Below, in pieces: positions 17,707 through 26,377 of a stretch of DNA of 64,000 bases. This DNA is from Cytophaga hutchinsonii ATCC 33406 (lineage in GTDB: Bacteria > Bacteroidota > Bacteroidia > Cytophagales > Cytophagaceae). Every line of letters starts with the position of its first letter. The first letter of the stretch is position 1. The notes under the pieces were generated by a model that was not told where the DNA came from, searched no databases, and worked only from the letters and a program-made list of their open reading frames with translations. The stretch lies in the NCBI RefSeq assembly GCF_000014145.1, contig NC_008255.1:1861501-1925500 (forward strand), written 5' to 3'. Made by a program: the position numbers and the translations under genes.

Positions 17707-19282
17707 AAAACTGAGCTTTATACTATTTTTTATCGGAAGCATACATGTGTATGGACAGACCAATTCATACATTATTTATTTAAAAGATAAAAACGGAACG
17801 CCGGGTACTATTCAGCAGCCATCCGCATACCTTTCGGCACGCAGTCTGGAGCGTCGTCATCACGAACAGATCCGCATTGATTCAACCGACCTGCCTGTAT
17901 CCGTTAATTACCTTACTGCTATAAAAAATGAAGGTGCTTCAATTGTATATTCCACTAAATGGTTAAATGCAGTACACATAAAAGCAACCGAAAGTCAATA
18001 TAATACCATACGTGCATTCCCATTTGTTCTTGATGGTACAGGTAATTTTAAGGTAACACAAAAAAGTAATGCACAGGAAATAACAGCAGCAACACAACTC
18101 AACTATGCTCAAAATTATACGGATTACATGGGTATAACAGATATGCATAAGCAAGGCGTAAAAGGAGCCGGTATATTGATTGCTGTTACGGATTCCGGTT
18201 TTCCCGGTGTTGATACGCTTACCGCATTTAAACATTTATGGGAGAATAATCAGATTACTTATTTTTACGATGTTGCCGATAATGAAGCTGATGTGTTCAA
18301 TGACGGAAGTCATGGAACCTACATCCTTTCTGTACTTGCGGCAGATACATTAGTCTATAAAGGTGTTGTGCCGGAAGCGTCGTATGTTTTATTACGTACA
18401 GAAGTTGCTGCAACAGAAACACAAACAGAAGAATTCAATTGGCTGCGTGCAGCCGAAATTGCAGACAGCTGCGGTGTTGATATCATATCTGTTTCTCTGG
18501 GTTATACAACGTATGATGACAATACGGATAGTTATACCTATGCAGACATGGACGGGCAGACAAGTGTGATTGCGGCTGCAGCTGATATGGCTTATGGAAA
18601 GGGAATGATCGTTGTATGCAGTGCCGGCAATGATGGAAATAATGCTTGGAAATATATTGGCACACCAGCCGATGCAAAAAAAGTACTGGCTGTTGGTTCG
18701 GTAGACTTTACAAATACAAAGTCCGGGTTTAGTTCAATTGGCCCGACAGCGGATGGCAGATTAAAACCTGATCTTTGTGCAACAGGAGCCGGGATCAACT
18801 GTATCAAGCCCGATGGCACAATCTTAATGACAGGTGGCACTTCCTTATCTACACCAATGATTGCCGGCATGATTGCCGGAATCAAACAAACATATCCATC
18901 CTTATCAAACGATGAGGTAAAAAATATTTTACTGCAATCGTGTGATAATTATTCCAATCCTACAAATTTAAAAGGCTACGGCGTTCCACACTTTTCAAGA
19001 ACAGAATCCTATTTTAATATTTACATTAATCCGGTAAACAGTTTAATTGCACCCAATCCCTATCATTCAGGTCAGCTGATTATAAAAGTTCCTGAACCGG
19101 AAGAATCGTACGAAATACGCATGTATGACTATCAGGGTCAGCAAGTTTTTGAACATTATTTTTTTTCATCCAATAACATGATTTCGATTGAAAATTATGT
19201 AAATAATTTACAGGCAGGCATTTATTTGATTTATGTAAAATCTGCCTATACAGCAGAAATTATTAAGTGGATTAAATTATAG
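17693..19282 (+). CDS. Secreted subtilisin-like serine protease (S8) with type-A T9SS sorting domain
   Basis: A 529-residue exported protease. Signal peptide is 1-21 (ending HVYGQ), with a prodomain-like segment about 24-115 (YIIYLKDKNG ... SARSLERRHH). The catalytic triad is Asp167 (VTDSGF), His207 (DGSHGTY) and Ser384 (GGTSLSTPM), with the oxyanion Asn313 in SAGNDG. The C-terminal 75 residues start APNPYHSGQLIIKV and end in GIYLIYVKS plus a Lys-rich tail, the type-A signal for export and surface attachment by the type IX system. The ATG at 17693 is preferred over a TTG two codons upstream. It overlaps the lipoprotein gene by 14 bases. Confidence 0.92.
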   Translation: MALHKKLSFILFFIGSIHVYGQTNSYIIYLKDKNGTPGTIQQPSAYLSARSLERRHHEQIRIDSTDLPVSVNYLTAIKNEGASIVYSTKWLNAVHIKATESQYNTIRAFPFVLDGTGNFKVTQKSNAQEITAATQLNYAQNYTDYMGITDMHKQGVKGAGILIAVTDSGFPGVDTLTAFKHLWENNQITYFYDVADNEADVFNDGSHGTYILSVLAADTLVYKGVVPEASYVLLRTEVAATETQTEEFNWLRAAEIADSCGVDIISVSLGYTTYDDNTDSYTYADMDGQTSVIAAAADMAYGKGMIVVCSAGNDGNNAWKYIGTPADAKKVLAVGSVDFTNTKSGFSSIGPTADGRLKPDLCATGAGINCIKPDGTILMTGGTSLSTPMIAGMIAGIKQTYPSLSNDEVKNILLQSCDNYSNPTNLKGYGVPHFSRTESYFNIYINPVNSLIAPNPYHSGQLIIKVPEPEESYEIRMYDYQGQQVFEHYFFSSNNMISIENYVNNLQAGIYLIYVKSAYTAEIIKWIKL

Positions 19283-19305
19283 TTCCTTATAGCAGCAGCT
19301 TTTAT

Positions 19306-19313
19306 TATATTTG
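19306..19313 (+). promoter_or_regulatory. -7 promoter element for rpe, close enough for a leaderless mRNA
   Basis: TATATTTG matches TAnnTTTG exactly, with its last base only five bases before the rpe ATG. Transcription would start at or within a few bases of the ATG, leaving little or no leader. Confidence 0.5.
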
Positions 19314-19318
19314 TACTT

Positions 19319-19972
19319 ATGGCAAACGTACTTATAGCACCAAGTGTATTATCTGCAGACTTCGCAAATCTGGAGAGAGATGTTAAAATGATCAACTCCA
19401 GTAAAGCGGATTGGTTTCATATTGATATTATGGACGGCGTTTTTGTTCCCAATATCTCTTTTGGATTTCCTGTTATGCAGGCAATTAATAAACATGCAGC
19501 AAAACCGTTGGATGTGCATTTAATGATTGTAAATCCTGAGAAATATATTCAGACATTTAAAGACTCCGGTGCCGCAAATATTTCTGTACACTATGAAGCA
19601 TGTACCCACTTGCACCGTACCATTTATCAAATAAAAGATGTTGGTTGTAAAGCAGGTATTGCAATCAATCCACATACACCTATTCATCTGTTAAAGGATG
19701 TGATCAAAGACATTGATCTTGTTTGTATGATGTCTGTAAACCCGGGTTTTGGCGGACAGAAATTCATTGAACATACGTACCAGAAAGTACGGGATCTGAA
19801 ACAATTGATACAGGAAAACAATGCAAACGTATTGATTGAAATAGATGGAGGCGTAAATGAAGTTACAGGACCTAAATTGGTTCAGGCAGGTGCAGATGTA
19901 CTTGTTGCCGGCAATTATGTTTTCTCTGCAAAAGATCCTGTAGCAACAATTGAACAACTCAAAAATATATAA
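19319..19972 (+). CDS. rpe: Ribulose-phosphate 3-epimerase
   Basis: Pentose-phosphate enzyme interconverting ribulose-5-phosphate and xylulose-5-phosphate. It has 217 residues, the normal length. Signatures are IAPSVLSADFANL at the start, the metal-ligand strand FHIDIMDGVFVPNISFG, LDVHLMI, MMSVNPGFGGQKFI and the C-terminal EIDGGVN with VAGNYVFSA. All expected metal and catalytic residues (His, two Asp, His) are present. It has its own promoter very near the ATG and stands between two secreted-protein genes; a TonB receptor follows after 24 bases. Confidence 0.96.
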   Translation: MANVLIAPSVLSADFANLERDVKMINSSKADWFHIDIMDGVFVPNISFGFPVMQAINKHAAKPLDVHLMIVNPEKYIQTFKDSGAANISVHYEACTHLHRTIYQIKDVGCKAGIAINPHTPIHLLKDVIKDIDLVCMMSVNPGFGGQKFIEHTYQKVRDLKQLIQENNANVLIEIDGGVNEVTGPKLVQAGADVLVAGNYVFSAKDPVATIEQLKNI

Positions 19973-19996
19973 GCGATCCGTTCGTTAACCTGTCAG

Positions 19997-22405
19997 ATGT
20001 ATATAGCACGATTTTTTTTTACGTTTCTCTTATCCATACTTCTGACAGGTTATTGTTTTTCTCAACACGCCACTATTAAAGGATATATACTAAATGCCGA
20101 AGGAGATTCTATTCCCGGTGCATATGTCTTTTTAAATGACACCATTCCGTTAGCCGTTTCCAATACTTCAGGTTTTTATTCTGCAACAATACCGTGTTGT
20201 AAGCCTGTTGTTATTTCCATTAAATCGCTTGGCTACAAAAAAACACCAACAACATTGCAAGCAAAAGCAAATCAGGTAATATACCTGAACATTAAAGCAG
20301 AAGAAAATATTGTTGAAGGAAAAACGATTGACATCATTGATTATTCTAAAGATACCTTATTGTATAATTCGGTAGAAATAAATACAAAAGATGCAAAATA
20401 TCTTCCGTCGGCCTTTGGAGATTTTACAAAAGTGCTTCCAGCAATGGCATTGGGTGTAACTTCAAACAATGAACTTTCCACGCAATATTCTGCACGTGGG
20501 GGAAACTTCGATGAAAATTTAATTTACATCAACGATATTGAAATTTACACACCTCAACTGGCTAAAGCCGGCCAGCAGCAAGGACTGAGTACGGTCAATA
20601 CAGACCTTATAAACCGAGTATCATTCAGCACCGGTGGCTGGGAAGCTAAATACGGAGATAAGCTTTCATCCGTTTTAAATGCCAGCTATAAAACACCCAG
20701 GCGGTATGCCGGATCTGTAACGGCAGGTTTTCTGGGTGGTGCAGCCCATATAGAAGGCATAAGTATAAATAACCGTTTGTCTTTTGTGTCTGGAGCACGA
20801 TTAAAATCTGCGTCCTATTTATTAAAAACGTTAGATACTAAAGGCGAATACAAGCCTGTGTTTTGGGATTGGCAAACGTTACTGACGTATGATATTACAT
20901 CAAAGAACAAATACAAATACTCTCAGGGCATTTCTAAAGTGGACCTCCTGTTTATTGTTTCGAATAACAAATATGAAATTACTCCAACAACACGTCAGAC
21001 AACATTTGGTACACTGGACGATCCGCTTCGTTTTAATGTAGCGTTTGATGGCAGGGATATATTAACCTACCAGACAGTACAAGGCGGAGTACGTTACATG
21101 CATCGTTTTAATAATGCCTTTAAAACAGCGTTTGGTTTAAATGGATACATAGCTTCCGAAAGAGAATATTATGATGTGGAATCCGGATATAAAATAAACT
21201 CTGTGGATCAGGATCCCAATTCACCAAGCTACAACCAGGATGTTATAACCAAAGGCATTGGTTCGTATTTTGAACATGGACGAAATTTATTTAAAGCAGC
21301 ATCCATTAATGTAAATAACCGCAGCACCTATCACATCAATAAACAAAATCAAATTGATTTCGGCGCTTCTGTTCAGCGTGAAATGATAAACGATCATTTT
21401 GAAGAATATAATTTTTCAGACTCTGCTTCCTATGTTGATCTTACCAGATCTGTCTACAAAAACACGCTGTTGAATTCTAGCCGTCTTCAGGCATACGGTC
21501 AATACACACACTTTATAGATTCAACACATACCTTTATTACAGGTGTACGGTTAAATTACTGGTCTCTGAATGAACAGCTGCTTGTGTCACCCAGGCTGCA
21601 GTATACATACCAGCCAAGAAACAATACGTTGATTAAATTCCGGATCGGTACAGGTTTATATCAGCAGCCGGCCTATTACAGAGAAATGCGCGCTATAGAT
21701 GGTACGGTAAACACCGGAATAAAAGCTCAGCGTTCGTATCATTTTATCGCAGGTATGGATAAACAGTTTCTGCGCTGGGGAAGAAAATTTACCTTAATTA
21801 CAGAAGCATACGTTAAATATATTGATCGCATTGTGCCTTATGATTTGTATGATGTACGTCTGCGTTATTATGGGTATAACGACGGAACCGCTTATGCAAC
21901 GGGCTTTGACATGCGGTTGAATGGCGAGTTTGTAAAAGGAGTGGAGAGCTGGTTTAATTTAGGTATTCTTTCTACCAAAGAAAATATCGCTGATGACAAC
22001 CGAGGCTATATCCGTCGCCCTACAGACCAGCGCGTTACGGCAGCCATTTTCTTTCAGGATCACATTCCTAACAATCCCACAATCAAAGTATACCTGAATC
22101 TGCAATTTGCTTCAGGCTTACCATTCGGCCCTCCCGGAAATCCGGAGTATCGTTCATCGCTCCGTGCACCTGCTTACAGACGAGTCGATATCGGTTTTTC
22201 AAAACTCATTTCATTTAACGACAAAGATCTGATTCAACGTAAGGTATTTGAATCCATCTGGATCAGCTTAGAAGTTCTGAACTTATTGGGAACTTCTAAT
22301 ACTATTTCCTATTTATGGATTCCGGATTACAGCGGCAACACGTATGCTGTACCAAATACCCTCACAGCCAGAGTTGTCAACCTAAAGACAATAGTTAGGT
22401 TTTAG
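19997..22405 (+). CDS. TonB-dependent outer-membrane receptor with carboxypeptidase-like N-terminal domain
   Basis: An 802-residue outer-membrane transporter. Signal peptide is 1-22 (YCFSQ), followed by a CarboxypepD_reg-like beta-sandwich at about 25-100 (ATIKGYILNAEGDSIPGAYV ... SGFYSATIP), a feature of Bacteroidetes receptors. The plug domain follows at about 125-235 (LSTQYSARGGNFDENLIYIN ... VSFSTGGWEAKYGDKLSS), then a 22-strand-type barrel with many aromatic-ended strands. There is no adjacent SusD, so it is not a classic polysaccharide locus. The substrate is unknown. It is separated from the next receptor by repeats, a promoter and a B12 riboswitch, so it is probably not part of that regulon. 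Confidence 0.88.
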   Translation: MYIARFFFTFLLSILLTGYCFSQHATIKGYILNAEGDSIPGAYVFLNDTIPLAVSNTSGFYSATIPCCKPVVISIKSLGYKKTPTTLQAKANQVIYLNIKAEENIVEGKTIDIIDYSKDTLLYNSVEINTKDAKYLPSAFGDFTKVLPAMALGVTSNNELSTQYSARGGNFDENLIYINDIEIYTPQLAKAGQQQGLSTVNTDLINRVSFSTGGWEAKYGDKLSSVLNASYKTPRRYAGSVTAGFLGGAAHIEGISINNRLSFVSGARLKSASYLLKTLDTKGEYKPVFWDWQTLLTYDITSKNKYKYSQGISKVDLLFIVSNNKYEITPTTRQTTFGTLDDPLRFNVAFDGRDILTYQTVQGGVRYMHRFNNAFKTAFGLNGYIASEREYYDVESGYKINSVDQDPNSPSYNQDVITKGIGSYFEHGRNLFKAASINVNNRSTYHINKQNQIDFGASVQREMINDHFEEYNFSDSASYVDLTRSVYKNTLLNSSRLQAYGQYTHFIDSTHTFITGVRLNYWSLNEQLLVSPRLQYTYQPRNNTLIKFRIGTGLYQQPAYYREMRAIDGTVNTGIKAQRSYHFIAGMDKQFLRWGRKFTLITEAYVKYIDRIVPYDLYDVRLRYYGYNDGTAYATGFDMRLNGEFVKGVESWFNLGILSTKENIADDNRGYIRRPTDQRVTAAIFFQDHIPNNPTIKVYLNLQFASGLPFGPPGNPEYRSSLRAPAYRRVDIGFSKLISFNDKDLIQRKVFESIWISLEVLNLLGTSNTISYLWIPDYSGNTYAVPNTLTARVVNLKTIVRF

Positions 22406-22412
22406 TAATTAG

Positions 22413-22500
22413 TAACTGGTTCCCAGTTATTAGACAATAGGTATTAAGTATTAAGTACTTTTTCGTCTGGAAACTAGCGACTAGCAGCTGGTAACCAGAC
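22413..22500. repeat. Pair of imperfectly related palindromes in intergenic DNA
   Basis: TAACTGG-ttc-CCAGTTA (22413-22429) is a perfect stem-loop. GTCTGG (22465-22470) pairs with CCAGAC (22495-22500) around CTAG/CAG-rich sequence. TATTAAGTATTAAGTA lies between. The CTGG/CCAG content resembles dispersed intergenic palindromic repeats; the first hairpin, 8 bases after the TonB receptor stop, may also help terminate transcription. Confidence 0.5.
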
Positions 22501-22505
22501 ATATC

Positions 22506-22535
22506 TTGCATCGTCAAAAAAAAGTACTACCTTTG
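22506..22535 (+). promoter_or_regulatory. Promoter of the vitamin B12 uptake operon
   Basis: TTG at 22506-22508, 19 bases, then TACCTTTG at 22528-22535: a textbook Bacteroidetes -33/-7 promoter. It lies just before the cobalamin riboswitch, so the riboswitch begins within a few bases of the predicted transcript start. Confidence 0.75.
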
Positions 22536-22539
22536 TTCC

Positions 22540-22710
22540 CGTTAATGGTTTATTTCAACGTTTGAAATAATTAAAAGGGAAGCCGGTGTAAATCCGGAAC
22601 AGTTCCCGCTGCTGTAAGCTCATCATTACGTTATATTTCATTTAGCCACTGAATTTATTTGGGAAGGCGGATATAACAGAGTAAGTCAGAAGACCTGCCA
22701 CTAACACACT
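22540..22710 (+). promoter_or_regulatory. Cobalamin (adenosylcobalamin-type) riboswitch
   Basis: Contains the conserved B12-box elements in order: GGGAA-GCCGGTG (22577-22588), AATCCGGAACAGTTCCCGCT and GCTGTAAG (to 22618), GCCACTG (22645-22651), GGGAAGGCG (22661-22669) and AGTCAGAAGACCTGCC (22684-22699). The B12-bound state normally lowers expression of uptake genes. No T-run terminator follows. A small hairpin (ATGCAG/CTGCAT, 22752-22771) and the roughly 100 bases up to the ATG probably form the expression platform, suggesting control of translation. Boundaries are approximate. Confidence 0.95.
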
Positions 22711-22806
22711 ATTCGAAGCTTTCGGTGAAAAGGCTAGCGGGTAAGTTCTAAATGCAGGTGTTAATCTGCATTATTGCATTTATCTTCCTGTAACATCTAA
22801 GCTCGG

Positions 22807-24732
22807 ATGATTTATAAAAATCATTTGATGCAATCAAGTACATTCATACGTCTCATTTTACTTGTATTACCTGTCTTAACAGGTAACTACTATTGCTTTG
22901 CACAAATTAATACAGACTCTGTATATGTGATGCCTGTAATGCAGGTAAATGATTACCGCTACAACGATTTTTCTGCCGGAAGTAAATCTATTACGATTGA
23001 TTCGGCCTATTTAAAAAACAATCCCGGTTCACTGGCAGATGTATTAAGTAACCAGTCATCGGTATACATTAAAGCATACGGTGTATCTTCTCTTGCAAGT
23101 ATATCCGTACGCGGAGGTTCAGCTTCACAGACACAAACAACCATGAATGGCATGATCATGAACAGCCCTACAACCGGACAGCTTGATTATTCTACCATTC
23201 CATCTTTCATTTTTAATAATCTGCAGATTCAATATGGTTCTCAGGTTTCCTTAATGGGAAGCGGAGCTATAGGAGGCAGCGTACATTTATCCAATCAACA
23301 GGATTTTATAAAACGAAAACAAATACGCATAACGTACCAGCAGGCAAGCTTCAGCTCGCTATTACCTATTGCATCTATACGCGCAGGCGATTCAACAAAA
23401 CAATTATTTATTTCTGCGTATTATAAACAGGCACAAAATAATATAGCTTATTTCACTAATGCTGAAAAAAAACGGATTGATCACGCTGCACAAAATCAAA
23501 AAGGAGTCTATGTCGATTATAGTTTCAGAATAAAAAATCATACACTGAAATACTGGTCATGGTATCAACAGATGAACCGTGATCTGCCGGGTACAACATC
23601 AGCGCTTTATTCAGATGCGACGCAATACGACCGTAACTGGAAACAGGGGATTCAATGGACATACGCGAAGAAACGCAACGTGATACAAGGCAGGTTAGGG
23701 TATCAGGAAGATAAAATGAATTATGAATCAGACACATCAAATATCCATTCTATTATATCAAGCAGAATTATTCAGGCAGAGCTGGAATACCGCTATCAGC
23801 TTAATACGCATGTAAATCTGTTAGCGGGTTCTCAGCTGATTCTTCAGGAAGGGATGTCGGATAATTTTGTTACATCATCTGTTCATCAAAATAAATATGC
23901 CGTATTTATTTCTTCATCAATTCGTTTTCTTACTAATAAACTAATTTTCCTGCCGTCTGTTCGCCAGGAGTGGTGCAATACCTGGGTGCCATTCACGCCA
24001 TCGCTAGGTATAAATTATTTTATTTTTCCGACGTTAAAGCTTCATGGCTTAGCCGGTTATAATTACCGCATTCCCTCCTTGAATGATTTGTATTGGAATC
24101 CGGGAGGAAACAACTCGTTAAAACCTGAACACGGCTGGGGATATGAAGGAGGGCTTACAATTGAAAAAAAATACCATGCATTTGAAATCTATCAGGATGT
24201 TACGGGATATACACGAACCATTTCAGACTGGATTTTGTGGACACCCAATAACGGTATCTGGATGCCGGACAACATTCAACGCGTATGGTCAAGAGGGCTT
24301 GAATTGGAATCAGGTATAAAAATTCATTCCAGCAGATATTCATTTCATATACGTAATTCTTTTGCCTATACAAAATCCACCAATGAGTCTGATCTGCAAA
24401 GCACAGATCAGCGCTTAGGCAAACAACTGATCTATGTACCTTACTATAAGAACTCCTTGTCAACATCTATAGCTACCAGACGCGTTGAAGCCGGAATGAT
24501 TTACAACTACACTTCCTGGAGTTTCATTACCTCAGATAATTCAGATTATTTAAACCCATATCATTTATTTGATGTTTTTTCAAACATTACACTTGATTTA
24601 AAAAAAGCAAAATCAATACTCACACTAAGTGCACGCATCAACAATCTCTTTAATACAAACTATAAGGTTGTGTCAAGCAGGCCTATGCCGATGCGCAATT
24701 ATCAATTAACAATTTCTTATACATTCAATTAA
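22807..24732 (+). CDS. btuB: TonB-dependent vitamin B12 receptor, BtuB-like
   Basis: A 641-residue outer-membrane receptor. Signal peptide ends near residue 33 (YYCFAQ). The plug occupies about 50-165 (GSLADVLSNQSSVYIKAYGV, SVRGGSASQTQTTMNG, LMGSGAIGGSVHLSN). The barrel ends in LFNTNYKVV ... NYQLTISYTFN, the usual aromatic C-terminus. Length is close to E. coli BtuB, and there is no carboxypeptidase-like domain. The B12 assignment rests mainly on the riboswitch immediately upstream and the BtuG-like lipoprotein downstream. ATG at 22807 is used; a second ATG at 22828 gives a shorter signal peptide and cannot be excluded. Confidence 0.88.
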   Translation: MIYKNHLMQSSTFIRLILLVLPVLTGNYYCFAQINTDSVYVMPVMQVNDYRYNDFSAGSKSITIDSAYLKNNPGSLADVLSNQSSVYIKAYGVSSLASISVRGGSASQTQTTMNGMIMNSPTTGQLDYSTIPSFIFNNLQIQYGSQVSLMGSGAIGGSVHLSNQQDFIKRKQIRITYQQASFSSLLPIASIRAGDSTKQLFISAYYKQAQNNIAYFTNAEKKRIDHAAQNQKGVYVDYSFRIKNHTLKYWSWYQQMNRDLPGTTSALYSDATQYDRNWKQGIQWTYAKKRNVIQGRLGYQEDKMNYESDTSNIHSIISSRIIQAELEYRYQLNTHVNLLAGSQLILQEGMSDNFVTSSVHQNKYAVFISSSIRFLTNKLIFLPSVRQEWCNTWVPFTPSLGINYFIFPTLKLHGLAGYNYRIPSLNDLYWNPGGNNSLKPEHGWGYEGGLTIEKKYHAFEIYQDVTGYTRTISDWILWTPNNGIWMPDNIQRVWSRGLELESGIKIHSSRYSFHIRNSFAYTKSTNESDLQSTDQRLGKQLIYVPYYKNSLSTSIATRRVEAGMIYNYTSWSFITSDNSDYLNPYHLFDVFSNITLDLKKAKSILTLSARINNLFNTNYKVVSSRPMPMRNYQLTISYTFN

Positions 24733-24739
24733 TACACAT

Positions 24740-26377
24740 ATGAAAAAACTGTTTACGAGTTTATTATTGTTAACACAATCTGTTGTGGGATTCACACAGA
24801 TAACATCAACATTTGAGAGCTTGCCGCTTGATCAGACAGGATACTGGATAGGAGCAGATAAGTCTGGCGGTTTTACAGATGGCAACGCTTATTTTAAAAA
24901 TAATTATTCCACAGAATATGGAGATGGTTACTGGGAAGGTGGCTTTGCTTATTCTAATCACACAGATGTAACAACAGCTGGGTTTACAAATCAATACAGT
25001 GTTTATACAGGCAGTGGTGTTGGCCATTCAGGTAAATTTGCAATCGGAAAAGATCAGGCAATTGTGCAGTTAAAAAATGAAGCAAAAAAATCTCCGGTAA
25101 CAGGTTTTTATGTAGCTAATACTACTTATGCTGTATTAGATATGAAAAATGGTACACCAACTATTTCTAAAAAATTTGGAGGCGCATCAGGAAATGACCC
25201 GGATTATTTTCAATTAGCAATTACTGGTTTCAGAAACAATGCTGTTATTTCAGATACAGTAAAAATTAAATTAGCCGATTATACTTTTACTGATAATGCA
25301 AAAGATTATATTTTAGACAGATGGAAATGGGTAGATCTAAGACCATTGGGTGTTGTAGATAGCTTAATCTTTCTTTTAACCTCATCTGACAATGGTAATT
25401 TTGGAATGAACACTCCAAACTATTTTGCAATAGATCATTTCAATGAACCGCTTTATGATGTAGCAGTTGCAGATGGCAGTACCCAGGCTTTATCTAAAGA
25501 TGATCTATTATTTAAATCATGGGCAAATGCAGCTGCTGTAACAAGAGGTTATCAGGATATTGCAGTAGGTGGGGCATTGGCCAATGTAGGAACAGATGAT
25601 AAAGCAACGTTAAAAGCTGACGGATCAGTCGTATCATTAGGAGATAATGGCGTAGCAATTCTTGAATTTCAATATCCGGTGATGAACGGTGCAGGCCCTG
25701 ATTTTGCTGTGTTTGAAAATGGATTTAACAACTTCAGCGGTCCGGGACAATTTCTTGAATTAGCATTTGTTGAAGTAAGTTCAGATGGTATAAATTATGT
25801 GCGTTTTCCTACCGTTTCAAAAACAAATTCACTTACTCAGATTGGTAGTTTTGGATATACAGATGCTGCATTATTGCACAACCTGGCAGGGAAATATGTG
25901 TCAGGATATGGTACACCATTTGATCTGGATGAATTAAAAAATAATACGCTCATAGATGTAAACAATATTACACATGTAAAAATTATTGATGTAATCGGAT
26001 CAGTTAATTCAGGCATTGCAACAAAAGATTCATTAGGTAACCCGGTAAATGATCCATACCCAACAGCTTTTGGTTCTGGTGGATTTGATCTGGATGCAGT
26101 AGGTGTAATTAATCAGAATGCACTTTCAACATCTGTAAAAAACACATCCGTGCAAATAATTCAGGTATATCCAAACCCATCTTCAAATACATTTAATATA
26201 TCTTTATTAAACCAATCGTACGTTGGTGAACAATTAACTATTTTTGATTCTAATGGTATACTAATGGCAGATCAGATTGTTTCAGGAAAAGACATCATTG
26301 ACGCATCTTCATGGAACAATGGCATCTACTATATCCGTGTAGGAAATACAACGCAAAAAATTATTAAAATAGACTGA
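24740..26377 (+). CDS. Secreted DUF4465-domain protein with T9SS type-A sorting domain, in the B12 operon
   Basis: A 545-residue protein. Signal peptide is 1-20. A DUF4465-like beta-rich domain lies at about 25-235 (FESLPLDQTGYWIGADKSGG, GFAYSNHTDVTT, YFQLAITGFRN), and a second beta-rich domain at about 240-455 (GPDFAVFENGFNNFSGPGQF, FVEVSSDGINYVRFP, GGFDLDAVGVIN). The C-terminal 75 residues are a type-A T9SS signal (VYPNPSSNTFNISLL ... GIYYIRVGN). It sits between btuB and the btuG-like gene, seven bases after the first and overlapping the second by one, so a role in capturing cobalamin at the cell surface is inferred. DUF4465 proteins recur in B12 loci of gut Bacteroides as far as I recall. 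Confidence 0.82.
   Translation: MKKLFTSLLLLTQSVVGFTQITSTFESLPLDQTGYWIGADKSGGFTDGNAYFKNNYSTEYGDGYWEGGFAYSNHTDVTTAGFTNQYSVYTGSGVGHSGKFAIGKDQAIVQLKNEAKKSPVTGFYVANTTYAVLDMKNGTPTISKKFGGASGNDPDYFQLAITGFRNNAVISDTVKIKLADYTFTDNAKDYILDRWKWVDLRPLGVVDSLIFLLTSSDNGNFGMNTPNYFAIDHFNEPLYDVAVADGSTQALSKDDLLFKSWANAAAVTRGYQDIAVGGALANVGTDDKATLKADGSVVSLGDNGVAILEFQYPVMNGAGPDFAVFENGFNNFSGPGQFLELAFVEVSSDGINYVRFPTVSKTNSLTQIGSFGYTDAALLHNLAGKYVSGYGTPFDLDELKNNTLIDVNNITHVKIIDVIGSVNSGIATKDSLGNPVNDPYPTAFGSGGFDLDAVGVINQNALSTSVKNTSVQIIQVYPNPSSNTFNISLLNQSYVGEQLTIFDSNGILMADQIVSGKDIIDASSWNNGIYYIRVGNTTQKIIKID

Noticed and set aside
22752-22771. Rho-independent terminator after the cobalamin riboswitch
   Set aside because: The ATGCAG/CTGCAT hairpin is short and not followed by a T-run, so control of translation is more likely than termination.
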